Assembly (NCBI RefSeq): GCF_050947875.1 | Contig: NC_134573.1 | Location: forward strand, 63,093,815-63,157,814 | Origin: Dermacentor variabilis | Lineage: Eukaryota > Arthropoda > Arachnida > Ixodida > Ixodidae | DNA length: 64,000 bases | Direction of reading: 5' to 3' | Shown: piece by piece, positions 43,437 to 54,257 of the stretch | Layout: every line of letters starts with the position of its first letter | Position numbering within the stretch: position 1 is the stretch's first letter | The notes under the pieces: model-generated | Told to the model about the DNA's origin: nothing | Seen by the model: only the letters and a program-made list of their open reading frames with translations | Databases searched by the model: none | Program-made: the position numbers and the translations under genes

Positions 43437-44648
43437 TGTGTCACAAAGTGCGTGCCCGCGGCCCTCTCGAGATGGCCGCCATTGCCGCCGCAGCTGCAAC
43501 GCCCCTTGCACGGCGATGGGGAAGAGGGCTCTCATCGTTCCAGACCCCGCCGGACCGGTTGGTCACGTGGGTCGCCGGAGCGTGACGAGGGACGGCTCGG
43601 CGAGCGGCCAGAAGGGTTTGGAAGACGGAGCAGCGTGGTCGCGCACCAAGAGACAGCTGAAGAGGTTGTCGGAAGGCTAAAATCTCCAGGCCGAAGTCTT
43701 CGCCAGTCGATCCACAGACGGTGCAAGTCCGTGAAGATCTTTGGCAGCGACGTACCAGCAGCCCGATGCTCTTTAGATCGCGATATCGGCGAGCACGCCA
43801 CATATAAGCCTCGTGTTCCAGCCCACTCTCAGAACTTTCCGCCGGAGTATCTTTTTTATACGCGTTTCATTTTGCATTGAATTATTAATCGCGTGTTAAT
43901 TCTTGTATGTTCTGTTAGTGCAGTGTTGCCGCGTTTATTTTGTTATTTGGGTAGTGTTAGTAGTTCGCAATTGGTGGGCTTTCTGTCGCGCGTCGCCTCA
44001 GGGCGTGCGCTGTGTAGACCCGCACGCCTTCCGCGAAGCTAGGACCATCTGCTTGTAGTTTGTATATTCTATTTTTCTTTATGGCTCAGGCATGATTTTT
44101 CTTTATTAAATTGAGTGTATGTTTGTACGTCGCCTCCCGTCTCATGCCTCTGGTTCATGGTAGATCAAGCGTGGACCTTACCGCCGGTCAGCTGTCGAAC
44201 CATCAATAAATGCACGCGGGGTGCGTTTGTTGTCGCCGCATCCCCACCGACTCGGAGAGTGCGAATACGTTACCACCAATCCTTTGCAACTGGCGTCCGC
44301 GACAGGACTCGCTGACCGCATCTTCCGTGACCACGAGGCATAGCGTGCTGAACAGACGTGTAGCGCCGAGAGCGGGATAAGGCCGAGATATGGCTGATGG
44401 ACTGCTCCATGAATTGGAGCGCATAGTGGCCGTCGCGGTGCAGATGGGCCTTGAGGGGCCAGGGCTCCGGGAGGTTTTGCGCGAAATGGGCTCCAAAAAG
44501 AGGCAGATCGTCGCGAACGCAAGAAAGCGCGCGGGTTGCGACAACGTGAGGCCGAGGAGTGCGATGGGGCACGGTCTTCCCAGACCGTCCTCGAGTTGGA
44601 GAGGGAAATTGCGCTGTTGCGCGCGGAGAACCGTGTCGAGAGCCCGAG
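43437..44648 (+). mobile_element. 5' end of an LTR retrotransposon (LTR, PBS and gag start) inserted in LINE B
   Basis: The segment begins near TGTGTCAC at 43437 and has a TATA box (ACATATAAG) at about 43800-43808, an AATAAA at 44205-44210 and a tRNA-complement-like TGGCGTCCGCGACAGGA at about 44291-44307. It then has an ATG at 44390 starting a gag-like frame. It is flanked on both sides by halves of the LINE B RT. The 3' portion of the element is missing, so this is a truncated or deletion-derived copy. Confidence 0.65.
44390..44648 (+). pseudogene. Gag N-terminal fragment of the nested LTR element
   Basis: The frame from 44390 reads MADGLLHELERIVAVAVQMG, then LEGPGLREVLREM. After a frameshift near 44500 it continues as MRQREAEECDGARSSQTVLE and LEREIALLRAENRVE, a coiled-coil typical of the gag start of LTR elements. 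It is cut at the junction with LINE B. Confidence 0.65.
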
Positions 44649-44859
44649 GCCTCTTTCCAGACCTCTGGTACTCTCCCGTTTCCCACGCTCTGTTGATTTC
44701 TTCGGTGAGCTTCTCGACCGACTTTCCGTCTAGGTTCCTCAACAGTTTGTTTGAGACCGTGTTCGGACCTGTCGCCGAGCGTCGGTTGAGGCCTTCTGAG
44801 GCATTCCAAATATTCTATTCCGTGAAGGGCGCGTCCAGTTCTTCGACCGCTGCGCCGGC
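44649..44859 (-). pseudogene. LINE B RT, N-terminal part
   Basis: The minus strand reads NRRSATGPNTVSNKLLRNLD, then GKSVEKLTEEINRAWETGEY and VPEVWKEAS, the RT fingers start (motif 0 to 1). It breaks off at about 44648, where plus-strand LTR-element sequence begins. Confidence 0.75.
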
Positions 44860-45234
44860 CTATTGTGTATAGTCGCCGTCGCCTGACGGGCCCATTGGTA
44901 GATACGTCTCAGCCAGCTCCTGTAGGAGCTCCCTCTCTGTTTTGCCCTCCTCCTTTTGCTTGCGTAAAATCCTATCGATTGTCAATATCTGATTGCCTTT
45001 GAATTGCCTGTCGTCTAACAGTTTCTTTAGGAGGTTCCATTTGCCCCCGGCTCTTATTTGCTGTTCATTTGCCCCCGGCTCGCACACCTCGTTCCACTGT
45101 TGCTTGGAAAGCTCGATCGAGTACGCTTCGATTTCCCGGTTTAGTGCCGCTACTTTCTTTTGCAGTCTGCGATTTAGTCTTGCCGTTTTCCACCTGGCCG
45201 TGATGGAATTTTTTTCCTCTAATAGGTGTGCCAA
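44860..45234 (-). pseudogene. LINE B endonuclease-RT linker
   Basis: 124 codons, helical and charged: RWKTARLNRRLQKKVAALNR, then EQQIRAGGKWNLLKKLLDDR and KEEGKTERELLQELAETYLP. This is the usual region between endonuclease and RT in I-clade LINEs. Confidence 0.75.
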
Positions 45235-45356
45235 TCTCGCTTACATCCTTTCCACGTTCAGTTCCGTTAGGACGACCCTCATTTCGGTGCTCACGTCCTC
45301 TTTGAGCCTTCTAAAGAGGCTGTCTAGGTTTGCGTATTCTCTTGCGTCTTCCTTCC

Positions 45357-45575
45357 TTATTTTGGGGAGGGCGTCCTGTCGGTGACCTTAAATTTTCTCG
45401 GTGGTGCCGCCCTGATGGGGATTGTACCCTTCAGTATGTAGTGGTCGCTGCCGAGGTTCTCGTGCAGGTTGCGCCACTCGACCGTTCGCACGTTTTTGAC
45501 GAAGGTCAGGTCGGGCGTCGTGTCCGGCGCCACCGACGTGCCAAGTCGAGTCGTAGAGCGGGGGTCCGTCACCAT
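45357..45575 (-). pseudogene. LINE B endonuclease C-terminus (SDH motif)
   Basis: 72 codons with TPDLTFVKNVRTVEWRNLHE and NLGSDHYILKG. The Ser-Asp-His motif completes the EEP catalytic site. It is separated from the first part by a frameshift. Confidence 0.8.
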
Positions 45576-45588
45576 CTCTGGCGATCAC

Positions 45589-46095
45589 TTAGCACTCCAA
45601 TAGCCGCTCTCCCTTAGGCGTTGGCCTTGCGTAACCCCACGCTTCGTGCGGGACGTTAAAATCTCCCGCCACTATTAGCGGAGCCCCCCTTGCCATTGAG
45701 GTCGCCTTCGTTATTATCGATGGAAACGACTGCCTGTGGTCAGAGGGCGGACTGTACACGTTCACTACGAATACGCTGTTTTTCAGCCAACCGTATGGTA
45801 TGATCTCAATCGCGGTTACCTCCGCTTTCGCGTTGCCTAATTTCAAATCTCGTTCCTGGAAAGAGCACTTGTTTGCGAGGAGGATCGCCACTCCGCGCTT
45901 ACCCTGCTCGAATTGCGACGAGGTGACCCGGTAGCCGGGCAGGGTTGCTTCGTTACCCAGAGTTTCTGGCAAGAATATGACGTACGGTTTGTCTGCCTGT
46001 GAGGCAACGAACTGTAGCAACGGAGCCTTGCGCTTTTTGAAGCTAGCGCAATTCCACTGTCACACAACGAGCTCTCTAGTTGAGTTGTTTGCCAT
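45589..46095 (-). pseudogene. LINE B apurinic-type endonuclease domain
   Basis: The frame starts at ATG 46095 with MANNSTRELVV, a TGA where a Trp is expected, then QWNCASFKKRKAPLLQF. The catalytic Glu is in VIFLPETLGN, followed by GVAILLANKCSF, VFVVNVYSPPS and the active-site GDFNVPHEAWGY. This EEP-fold nuclease nicks the target DNA. One stop apart, 165 codons are in frame. It ends before the SDH motif, which is in the next fragment. Confidence 0.88.
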
Positions 46096-46164
46096 GACTA
46101 ATGCCTTGGATTTGTTTAGCACCTGCAGGCGCCATGTGTGCTTCGATGCGCGTCACAATTTTAA

Positions 46165-46394
46165 AAATTCTCGATTTTTGCGTGCCAACATGAAGATCTG
46201 ATTATGAGGCATGCCGTAGTGGGGGACTCCGGAACAACTTTGACCACCTGATTTTCTTTAGTGCGTCCCCAATGCACAGGTCACGGGAGTTCTTGCATTA
46301 CGCTCCCATATAAATGGTGCCGCCGCCGGGTTGTGATCCCGCAACCTCACGCTTAGCAGCGCAACATGGTAGCAGCTAAGCCGCCGCAGCGAGC
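46165..46394 (-). mobile_element. Ruka-like SINE, copy 4
   Basis: The plus-strand landmarks are AAATTCTCGATTTTTGCGTG, TGATTATGAGGCATGCCGTA, GACTCCGGA, TTGACCACCTGATTTTCTTT, the box B zone GGGTTGTGATCCCGCAACCT and GCTAAGCCGCCGCAGCGAG at the head. It reads on the minus strand. It sits just upstream of the LINE B ORF2 start, where ORF1 would be expected. Confidence 0.85.
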
Positions 46395-47459
46395 TATGAA
46401 ACCAATCATTTCGCCAAGAAATACGATTGTAGTGCCACGAAGTACATGCGAACACCCATTGCCAAACTGTATAACAGGCCCTCTAGCTATGACAAAGTGG
46501 CCTTGGAGGAGGAGGAGAATGTTCGCCTACACAATTTTCTAAGCGTCGTCCTCCATACAGCATTGGTCCACACTCATCAAGCTGGCCGTAGGTAGTGAAC
46601 GTATAGTGACCAGCAGCTAGTACGCAAGTAGTGATGTCACGGTCGTTGTCATTAATCTTGGCTGTGGCTGGCGCAGCTGCAAAGGTCACGCTAGAGTGTT
46701 GCCAGTAATTGACTGCAACGTTCGCCTGAAGAAAACTTGATGATTTAGACAGAGTAATGAACTGGCCGATGTAGGTGAAGCCCCGAAGCTTGATTCTTGA
46801 TGTGGACTAGCGCAGGGCATTTATCAGGCGCCCTCCTGCAGTACGAATATGAGTGTCAATCCACTGCGCAGATATATATCGCGGTATTTACACAAGGTTC
46901 TCATTCACAACAGACGTCTCTGCAACCGTACCGATGAGCGCAGTGGCTGCCTGGTGTTGTGCCATACCACGTGCCTATCGTCGAGGCGATGGGAGCTCTC
47001 ATACTACGTGCCCCACGTGCATATCAGCGAGGCGACGGGAGCTCCCACTTCTCCACGACGAGTCAAGAATTCAACGAGGATGTCTTTAAGAAGCACCCAG
47101 CCATCTCGGCGACGAACCAAGAATCCGACGCGAGTAACGTCAGCAGCTGCGAAACTAGTCCCTGCCGACGAGTGGCCACCAAAGGGACTTCAGGGAGAAC
47201 CCGTCCATTGTGAGCAGAGAGAGTCGCCTCCAGCCACCCAGTCGGTCTGATGCGCTCTTGCAGCTATATGTACACTATCATCCGCTATCTTTAAATATTC
47301 TATAAAGTTTTTCGTTTCTTCTTCGTTTGGGAGAAGATTGTCTCTTGTCCTCCACCCCGAAGTCACAACAGTGGGCATCTATGTTATTGGTACGCCACAA
47401 TGTTCTTGCACCAAACTACTCTGTGCCTGAAATTTGTTGTCCCACGGTTGATTTAGTGG
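46395..47459. other. Non-coding stretch with a small tandem duplication
   Basis: At about 46968-47058 two units of about 48 bases repeat CACGTGC.TATC..CGAGGCGA.GGGAGCTC. The plus-strand frame at 46849-47250 (133 codons) runs through them but has no motif. A TATAAAG at about 47302 lies in a possible LTR-like segment. Nothing firmer can be said. Confidence 0.4.
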
Positions 47460-47830
47460 AGAATTTCTAGCAATCACAACGTCAGCAATCTCCCCTCCTC
47501 CGGTCGCTGGACTCAGTATTCTCGGGTGTCAGAGCTGAACGAGTGACGTCTCGTTGTGTTTAAAGCCGATCGTGGGCTGGACGGCCTGTTTCGCGTGGAA
47601 TCGTTGAGAAAACTAGGTCTTGGCGTACTCGAGGTAGGCTGCGATTTTCAGCAGAAGTCTCCCATTGCGTGCACAGGGCGCCTTAAGTGAAAAGAAGTGG
47701 AGCCCCACACGGCAGCATAGACATGGCTTGTAAAGGTGATCGGATTCACCGCAGTGAAAACCGAAAATCCACAGGTCCGCTGTGCACCAGCCTCCCCTCT
47801 TCAGTGCGCTCTTGAGCATTGTTGTCATTT
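47460..47830 (-). pseudogene. Gypsy gag zinc-knuckle fragment
   Basis: Minus-strand frame 47613-47828 contains FHCGESDHLYKPCLCCRVGL, then FFSLKAPCARNGRLLLKIAA and YLEYAKT. The C-GESDHLYKPC part keeps the C-x4-H-x4-C end of a CCHC knuckle. The first Cys is missing (Phe or Gly at that site). The following Arg- and Pro-rich tail to about 47460 is readable in broken frames. An isolated gag scrap, with no pol beside it. Confidence 0.6.
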
Positions 47831-47965
47831 CAGCGATTATATCACTTGATTAGGTGACTCACTTGTGTGTTTAGCAACAATTTTTTTAATTAGCGAATGG
47901 CTTTTTGTCGGGGACGTGACATAACAAGGGACGACACTTCAGTGACTTGAAAATGAGCAAAACTT

Positions 47966-48170
47966 GGGACACTATCATGTAAAACTATTCTAGGTTGTTT
48001 CTATTTCATTTTTCCAATCAGCCCTGCATGATTCACTGAAAATTTTTCGCGCCACCTCCTCCACTTCGCTTGTCTGTCACGTGATGGCACGGAAACAGCG
48101 AAAATTCCCCATCTCCTATGACGTGTACACACTGATTTTGTATAGTCACACCCAACAAAAAAAACCATAT
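47966..48170. mobile_element. TIR DNA element, fifth family member, left end only
   Basis: It starts GGGACACTATCATGTAAAAC, then AATCAGCCCTGCATGATTC, CACTTCGCTTGTCTGTCACG and ATGACGTGTACACACTGATT in the same order as the first 200 bases of the 13426 copy. It stops before an RTE LINE. Confidence 0.75.
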
Positions 48171-48489
48171 TTATGCAACTGCCAGACTCTTACCTCTCCC
48201 AGTGATCTCGAATTGCCCCTATATTGCGCTAGCTGATTCCAAGTTGTCTTCAAATTTCCGAATTTCCCCGCCACCTAATTTGGGACCGTCTTCCACTGCT
48301 CTCTTTTCTTCCTTGTCACGCATTGTGTATGATTATTTCACCAAAGGTTATCTGCCCTACCGATAGCATGACCTGTCCAGCTCCATATATTTTTCGAGTA
48401 ATGTGAACCACAACATTTGGTACACCTATTTACTCTTTGATACATGCTGCCTCCCTGCTCTTAATGTACGCCTAACATTTTATTGCGTA

Positions 48490-49000
48490 AGCATTCTAGG
48501 GTTACTTCCCGCGGAAACCTGCCTCTATACCGTCAGTCTGTAACGCATGACACGATGGGCTCAATAGGTATTTATGGGGTGCCGTGGGGCTATATTTGAG
48601 AATATCTTATGGCTACTTAATACCAGATATTTTTATTATGACATTATAAATTGAGTACTGAATGGCTACTAACAGTAAGTCGGCTAACGAATGACACATA
48701 AGACATGTTATGATGAAATTGCTTCTGCGCAATGACGAATAAGTGAAGGTAATTAGTGAGGTTAATTAGAATAATCTTTAGTTGATTTATTTAGTCCTAT
48801 AATCATAATAAATGCTAAATTAAGTACAATAATAATTATTTACTGTAAATAGATTAGCCTAATCAGAATTCTTTAACTGTAACAAAGGTACTATAACTAA
48901 TTATTTACTACATATCATTGAGATTGATGAACAAACAAAGAAAGAAAACGATCAAACGTCGCCACCATACAAGACGCGTTCGCTAACTTCAGACATGTAT
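48490..49000. other. AT-rich insertion inside the RTE LINE
   Basis: About 500 bases of A/T-rich non-coding sequence (many ATAATTA-like words) lie where the RTE protein would need only about 35 residues. The origin is unknown. Confidence 0.5.
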
Positions 49001-49009
49001 CCAACTGGA

Positions 49010-49493
49010 AATAATGCTCACGCTCTGTCTGACAAGGCCAACAAGGGAGCTCTTGCAGTAATTTATTTTACCATTGATCATTGCACATTCCATATCTTCT
49101 CAAGCTTCATTCGTAACCTCCAAGTTTCTTGCCCATATGGTAACCACAGTAGAATTTGGTGAGTCTGCATTTTCCTTTTCGAAGATAGCGGTAGACTGGA
49201 AAGCTGGCGTCATGGTTTGTTAATGCCTACGGTATGCCTTCTAACCTTTTTTTTCCTGTAAGTTTTGATCTCGTGACCAGGGTGACCAGAAAGTTCCCTA
49301 GGTAAACCTACCCTTGCACAAGTTCTTCTACGTTCTCGACTAAGGTCCTCAATCATCTGTTACAGTTCATTCCAACTTGTCTGAACTAGACAATGTCATC
49401 TCTAAACAGTGGCTTACTGAGACATCCTTCGTTGATCGTCGCTTCTAAACCTTCACAGTCTAATAGCTTGAACACTTCTACATCCTTGCTCAT
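49010..49493 (-). pseudogene. RTE RT thumb region
   Basis: The minus strand reads YGQETWRLRMKLEKIW and related LINE residues around 49110-49150, and sequence matching the RT motif C-to-thumb stretch up to 49490. No frame longer than 70 codons is intact. Assigned by similarity to the RTE at 35362. Confidence 0.6.
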
Positions 49494-49893
49494 CAGCGTG
49501 GAGTCCGCAGAAAATACCCGCCGCCTCACCCACAACTTGACGGGGAAGAGGCCGCCGATTGGCGTAAAATACAGGCAGGGGTGTTCCCTCATTTCAAATT
49601 GCTAAACGCCATGTATCCCACTCGTTATAGGGCCAACTGTCCTTGGTGCGGTGGCATACCTACCTTAATACACATAACCTGGGAGTGCACTAAGCACCCT
49701 CACAGGACAAATACCAGTAGGACAATGGAGCAGTGGGAGGCACAGCTCGCCCGCTCCGACCTGGCAGGACAAAAGTCCTTAATAAGCCAGGTCAGGCAGG
49801 CGGCAGAGGCCAGTGGGGCCCTGGACTGAGAGGCTCCGACCACCCCTCCTTCAAATCTTTACAACTGCAAAAAAGTTTCTCTCTCTCTCTTTA
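49494..49893 (+). mobile_element. I-clade LINE 3' end inserted in RTE
   Basis: Plus strand, reading across two frames: KIQAGVFPHFKLLNAMYPTR, then the zinc-type CPWCGGIPTLIHITWECTKH, and the C-terminus QVRQAAEASGALD with stop at 49827-49829. A GGCTCCGACC 3' UTR and a (CT)n tail at about 49876-49893 follow. The RTE sequence resumes at about 49900, so this is a 5'-truncated insertion of about 400 bases. Confidence 0.8.
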
Positions 49894-49899
49894 AAGAAA

Positions 49900-51400
49900 G
49901 ACTTGAGTATCATTACATAAATTGTTCTGTGACATCGTATATCCCTTTCTTGCTCGGTGCTTTTCTGATTTGTCTTAGAGAATTAAGGTAGCCGTAGACT
50001 ATGTATAGATATTTGCTAGGGTATTCATGAATGGTATTTGTACTCTTGATTACGCAGTCTCTCGGACTTCCTAGTATCTATTCAGGACGGCATGCATCTT
50101 TATATTTGAAATTACTTTGCTAAATAGTTTATACCATATTGTAACCAAGCGAATCGGCTAGGAATCTTTCAATCCCTAAACGTCTTTGTTCTTATGAATT
50201 AGCATAATGCCGGTACTCTCTTAATTTTCGGTACAGTTGAAGTCGGGAGGCGTTGCCCACAGACGGACCCCAGTTTTTCAAGTACAATATCTCCGCCATC
50301 TTTAACCAAACTGACTATCATTCTATCTTCTGGCGATGTTTTTCCAGTGGCACTCCTTGCAAAGTTCTTCAAGTTCCATAGCTAGTTAGAGATGCAGATT
50401 CTGCATCCTCTTCGTCACTAGCTGAAGTGAAGATCTCGTGGCTGTTCTGGTACTGTAGATGTCAGTATAGAACTCCTCTGCTGCGTTTACTATGTCATCA
50501 AAATTGCTCATGACATTGCACTGCTAATCTTTCAGTGCATACGTACCGCAGTTTCCTATGCAAAGTTTCGCTTTCACTGATTCCTTGCCACCACTGTTTT
50601 TACTACTTCCTCAACCTTTACATTTTCGGATATCACTTACTTTCTTCTTCTTTATCAGCTTTAACATGTCAGTGAACTCTATGTCACCTCTTTAAATACT
50701 AACTTTTATACTTCGTGGCTTCTTTATTATGTCCTTTTTTACTTGGGACTGCTTAATTCTCGTCTATGCGTCTTACCTCCCACTTCAACTGTTGCTTCTG
50801 AAATGACTCCTTACTGTTTCTTTCATCAACTCAATGTTACCTTCGTCTTCCTATTCCAGAGCCGCATATTTGTTTGCAAGCAATAACACGAATTAAACTC
50901 TTTTTACCCTGACTAGGTCTTGGTTGCCCTGTTTCTCCTTGACTAATTTTGCTTTTCCACTTTCTAAGTAGAGAGAAATCCTAGGCCTCACTAGCATATG
51001 ATCACTGCCCTTTACATTACCTAACACTTGTAGATGCTGCAATATAGTGAAGTCTGCATTTTTTTCGTTAGGGTTTTTCTAGATTTGCTTCCTGTTATTG
51101 CACTTCCAGAAGAAGCTATTCATCGTTCAGTGCAGATTACTGTCTGCATGCTCTAGAATCAAATCTCTTTTACTATCTTACAGTCGATGCTATAGCTATC
51201 GATTGCCTGCTCTACATATTGGTCTTCTCCCTCTTGCACATGGAACTGTCCATAACCCCAGTATACAACGTTCGCACTTCCCTCATTGCCTTGCCTATTG
51301 CCCCATTCGTCACTGACTTCCTTAAATGTCGGAATTAGAACTCGCACCTTAATTTGAGCTTTGCAATATAAAAACAAAATGCTACAGAATAAACTATCAA
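49900..51400 (-). pseudogene. RTE endonuclease end, linker and RT fingers
   Basis: Broken minus-strand frames. 51159-51377 includes VLIPTFKEVSDEWGNRQGNE. 50990-51060 includes GSDHMLVRPRISLYLESGKA (the SDH motif ends the EEP nuclease). 50400-50560 includes MYALKDKQ and FYTDIYSTRTA. 50160-50220 includes IMLIHKNKD and IWYKLFSKVI of the RT fingers. No frame is long, so this copy is old. Confidence 0.6.
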
Positions 51401-53944
51401 AGCGCTTCCTTTGTTGTGTAGCATTCTATGCACTCTCCAAACAAATAAAAGAGACCGCGACCTTTTGTAGTGTAAAAATTCGCTCAAACATTAACGCTGC
51501 CAGTCCTCGATAATAAGCTTTAAATCACCAAAAGAGAAAACAGTACCCGCGGTATTTCGTTGCAGATAATTGACAATGTAGTGTGGAAATACGGACAAAT
51601 GGTGCCCACGTGTATTAGTTAGCCAACCTCTTCATGTGTGCTTAACTAGTTCGAAAAGCCAATAGCTTTTCCTGTACCTTTATTATATTGCATACGAAAG
51701 TGCACACGTTATCATTAGTGGCATCTATCATAAAGCGCTTTTTATTTCACAACTGAAGCTTTTCACACGATGCGTCTGAACATGGCTAGGAAGGCGTACC
51801 ATGGCCCCGGAATGCCATGTGTTCCGGGACACTTAAATTTTCCATTGACTCTAGCTTCAAGTGCTGCCTATGTAACGCTTCCCGCTATCATTTGGTTTAA
51901 ACCAGCTGTTTCCCTATCGTGAATGCCATTTGTGTCACATAGCTTACATATCGGCGGCATACCACCGCTGTTGATCAACCAACCCCTTCCCACGCTTCCG
52001 TGACAACGCTGACGCAGCGAGGCCGTCTGCTATAATAATCAGGAGTTAACGTTTACTTAGGGCAATGAACTCTCTTCAATGGCAATAACTGAAAGCTAAT
52101 ATCCTCTGAATTTAATGCAAATACTAGAGGAAGATTAGGTTCACCGGAAGGATATTACTGCGATAGCAATTGTTGAATTTCCCGGGTTTTTCCTACAAAA
52201 GAATAAAAGGACGAGCTTTGCGCCAGCGTGCGTTTGTGCGTGCTCCAAGAAAGACTGGGAGCCATCCTTTACATTCTGGGCTCAGCTGGACGCCAATAAA
52301 CGCCTATCTGAGTCTTAAGTGGTGGTCGGTTTTTCGTATGCCTCATATTGTATAGTAAATATATGGACACTCCAGGCGCATTTCCAGTGCGGGCGTCACC
52401 ATGATGTTCTCTATAAGGTCTCCGTGGCATAACATCGGGTCTGTGCACAGTATGCGGTGGGCGCGAGTAAAAGCGTTCTACTTCGGCGGCGGCTGCGTAT
52501 GGCGTGGCCGAGCGCGACCGCACGGGCCCTATCTTGAAAGTTATCTGTAATGCGGACAGACTGCACCGAGTGCAGATAGCATAGTATGCGCTGTGTTCGC
52601 GTTGAAGCGAGTGGCAGCACGAAGGCCGATCCGCTCGCTGCTGCTGCCGCGCTTTCTCACGCCAGCTTTCTTGACATCGAGTTTAAGCGGTCATCGACTG
52701 AGATGTGTTCCTGCTTGCTCGCGCGCGCGTGACCCCATGCTTGACAATTAAGTTAGTAGGCAAATGTTTGCAAATTTATGCGGCCCATAAAACTACTGTC
52801 TGAATATCTGTGTAATAATTTGATATTGCAATCGATACTTAGCGTTCGGACGAAAGTGCGACTATTTTTTTACTTACATTTAACACGTGTATCGTGCTTG
52901 CAGATAACGAACCTGTTTTTTTCTTCATATCTACGTTGATGCATTTGTCTCATGTCCCAAAAACCGCGACGCTGTAATGACCGCGTTGGAGCATCCTCGA
53001 AGCGTCTATACTTCATTCTAAATGCACGTCCATTTTAATATCACCTGGTTGCATATCAAGCGTTGAGATCATAAAAAGCTTGCAAAAAACTTCGCTGTAA
53101 GACCTTATTTGAAAACTTCTCATGCGTTATTATTCAATTATACTTGAAATTAGCGACTACAATTAGAAGATCATCTACGAATGTACGCAGAAGAAATAGT
53201 ACTTATTCGCTGTGTATATAGGGATCACGGGCTTTGTAGAACCACGAAGCAGAACTTACCTCTAATGGCTTAATTTCACTCGGTACTTCACATTCGTCGT
53301 AGAAGGTCGTTTGAAATATGAAGAGAAAACACAATATTAGGACAACTAATGTCAGATTCTTTTAGAGAAACTTTGTTCTAAATTTAACTTTCCTAATGGA
53401 CAGCACAAAAAGCTAGCACTTTCTAATAAGATGAAAAGGCCAATCTATAGAAGAATGGTCTTCGCATACCGTGTACATTTAATCTGCCATTAATATATCT
53501 CTAACTAGAAACGGCCTTCTTTCTGTCAGAACAAACCTGTTGTCGCAAGGCCTAGAGAAACATAGCTTGTTTGCACCTTTTGTAAGTTATACGCTAGTTC
53601 TGAATTGAGAACCTAGTGCTAGTGTAAACAGAGAAAGATCTTCAGTGTGAGTAATCTTTACCTTTAATCTTTACAAAACAATTCTAAAATGGGGTAACAG
53701 CCGTACAGAAATGTCTCAGAAACTATCCAACCCGAGCATGCCATATTCACGCCTAAATTATCATATCACTAAAAGCACAATTATCTCCTAGCTTCTAGTA
53801 AAAAATATGTTGTACAATGGTTGAATCATATTTTATTGCCTGAAGAAAATTAATCAGTCATTTTTTCGTGTCACATAAAGTGTAACAAAATACATGGTGT
53901 GGTATCATGTTTTCTTTCTTAAGAGAGAGAGATACAATTGAGAG
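51401..53944. other. Non-coding stretch, possible solo LTR
   Basis: Mostly AT-rich without frames of note. 52150-52330 has a TATA-like AATAAAAGG at about 52202-52210 and, about 85 bases on, AATAAACGCC (52295-52304), a spacing seen in LTR promoter/polyA regions, but neither end can be fixed. 52400-52640 is GC-richer, with short overlapping frames only. Confidence 0.35.
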
Positions 53945-54257
53945 AAATTGAAGGGAGGTTAACCAGATTTCAAGCCTCCGCTTTGCTACCCTAGACAAAG
54001 GGAAGGGAAAGGGGAAGTAAATAAGCAAAGAAGAGTAAGGCGTGAAAAAAGAAATTACGCGATAATTATAGTCTTTCTAATAGGACCCTGCCACGTAAAA
54101 AGGTCAACAAAGCCTGCATCAAATTTCGGTGCGACGACAGTTCATGTCGGCATTCCAAGACTGTGTGTTCTGAAAGTGGCCTGTCGCCAAGGCGTCCCAA
54201 TACGGCCGCTATCGACAGCCGGTGCACGTTGTATCTAGGACAGTGACAAAGTAAGCG
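53945..54257 (-). other. LINE C 3' end
   Basis: Decayed C-terminal codons (GHTVLECRHELSSHR-like on the minus strand) pass into a 3' UTR ending in TCTCTC-type sequence on the minus strand near 53925-53945. Confidence 0.5.

Larger units (their letters stand above)
41225..46095 (-). mobile_element. I-clade non-LTR retrotransposon (LINE B), split by an LTR fragment
   Basis: Minus strand, 46095 to 41225: endonuclease, linker, RT, RNase H, and a Cys/His C-terminal region, ending in a purine/pyrimidine-rich 3' tail. ORF1 is not seen upstream: a Ruka-like SINE lies at 46165-46394. The RT is split at 43437-44648 by the start of an LTR retrotransposon in opposite orientation. Frameshifts occur throughout. 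The presence of RNase H after RT places it in the I group. Confidence 0.88.
48230..51400 (-). mobile_element. RTE-type LINE (minus), heavily decayed, with nested insertions
   Basis: Minus-strand translation in broken frames gives, from 51400 down, the endonuclease end (GSDHMLVRPRISLYLES), linker, RT fingers (IMLIHKNKD) and thumb (YGQETWRLRMKLEK), then the C-terminal AGQVM...VAGKFGNLKTTWNQLAQ tail at 48240-48400. It is colinear with the RTE copy at 35362. An AT-rich 500-base stretch (about 48490-49000) and an I-clade LINE tail (49494-49893) interrupt it. Confidence 0.7.

Noticed and set aside
46849..47250. 133-codon plus-strand frame with internal repeats
   Set aside because: The repetition is explained by a 48-base DNA duplication. 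No domain is recognisable and the frame differs between copies.
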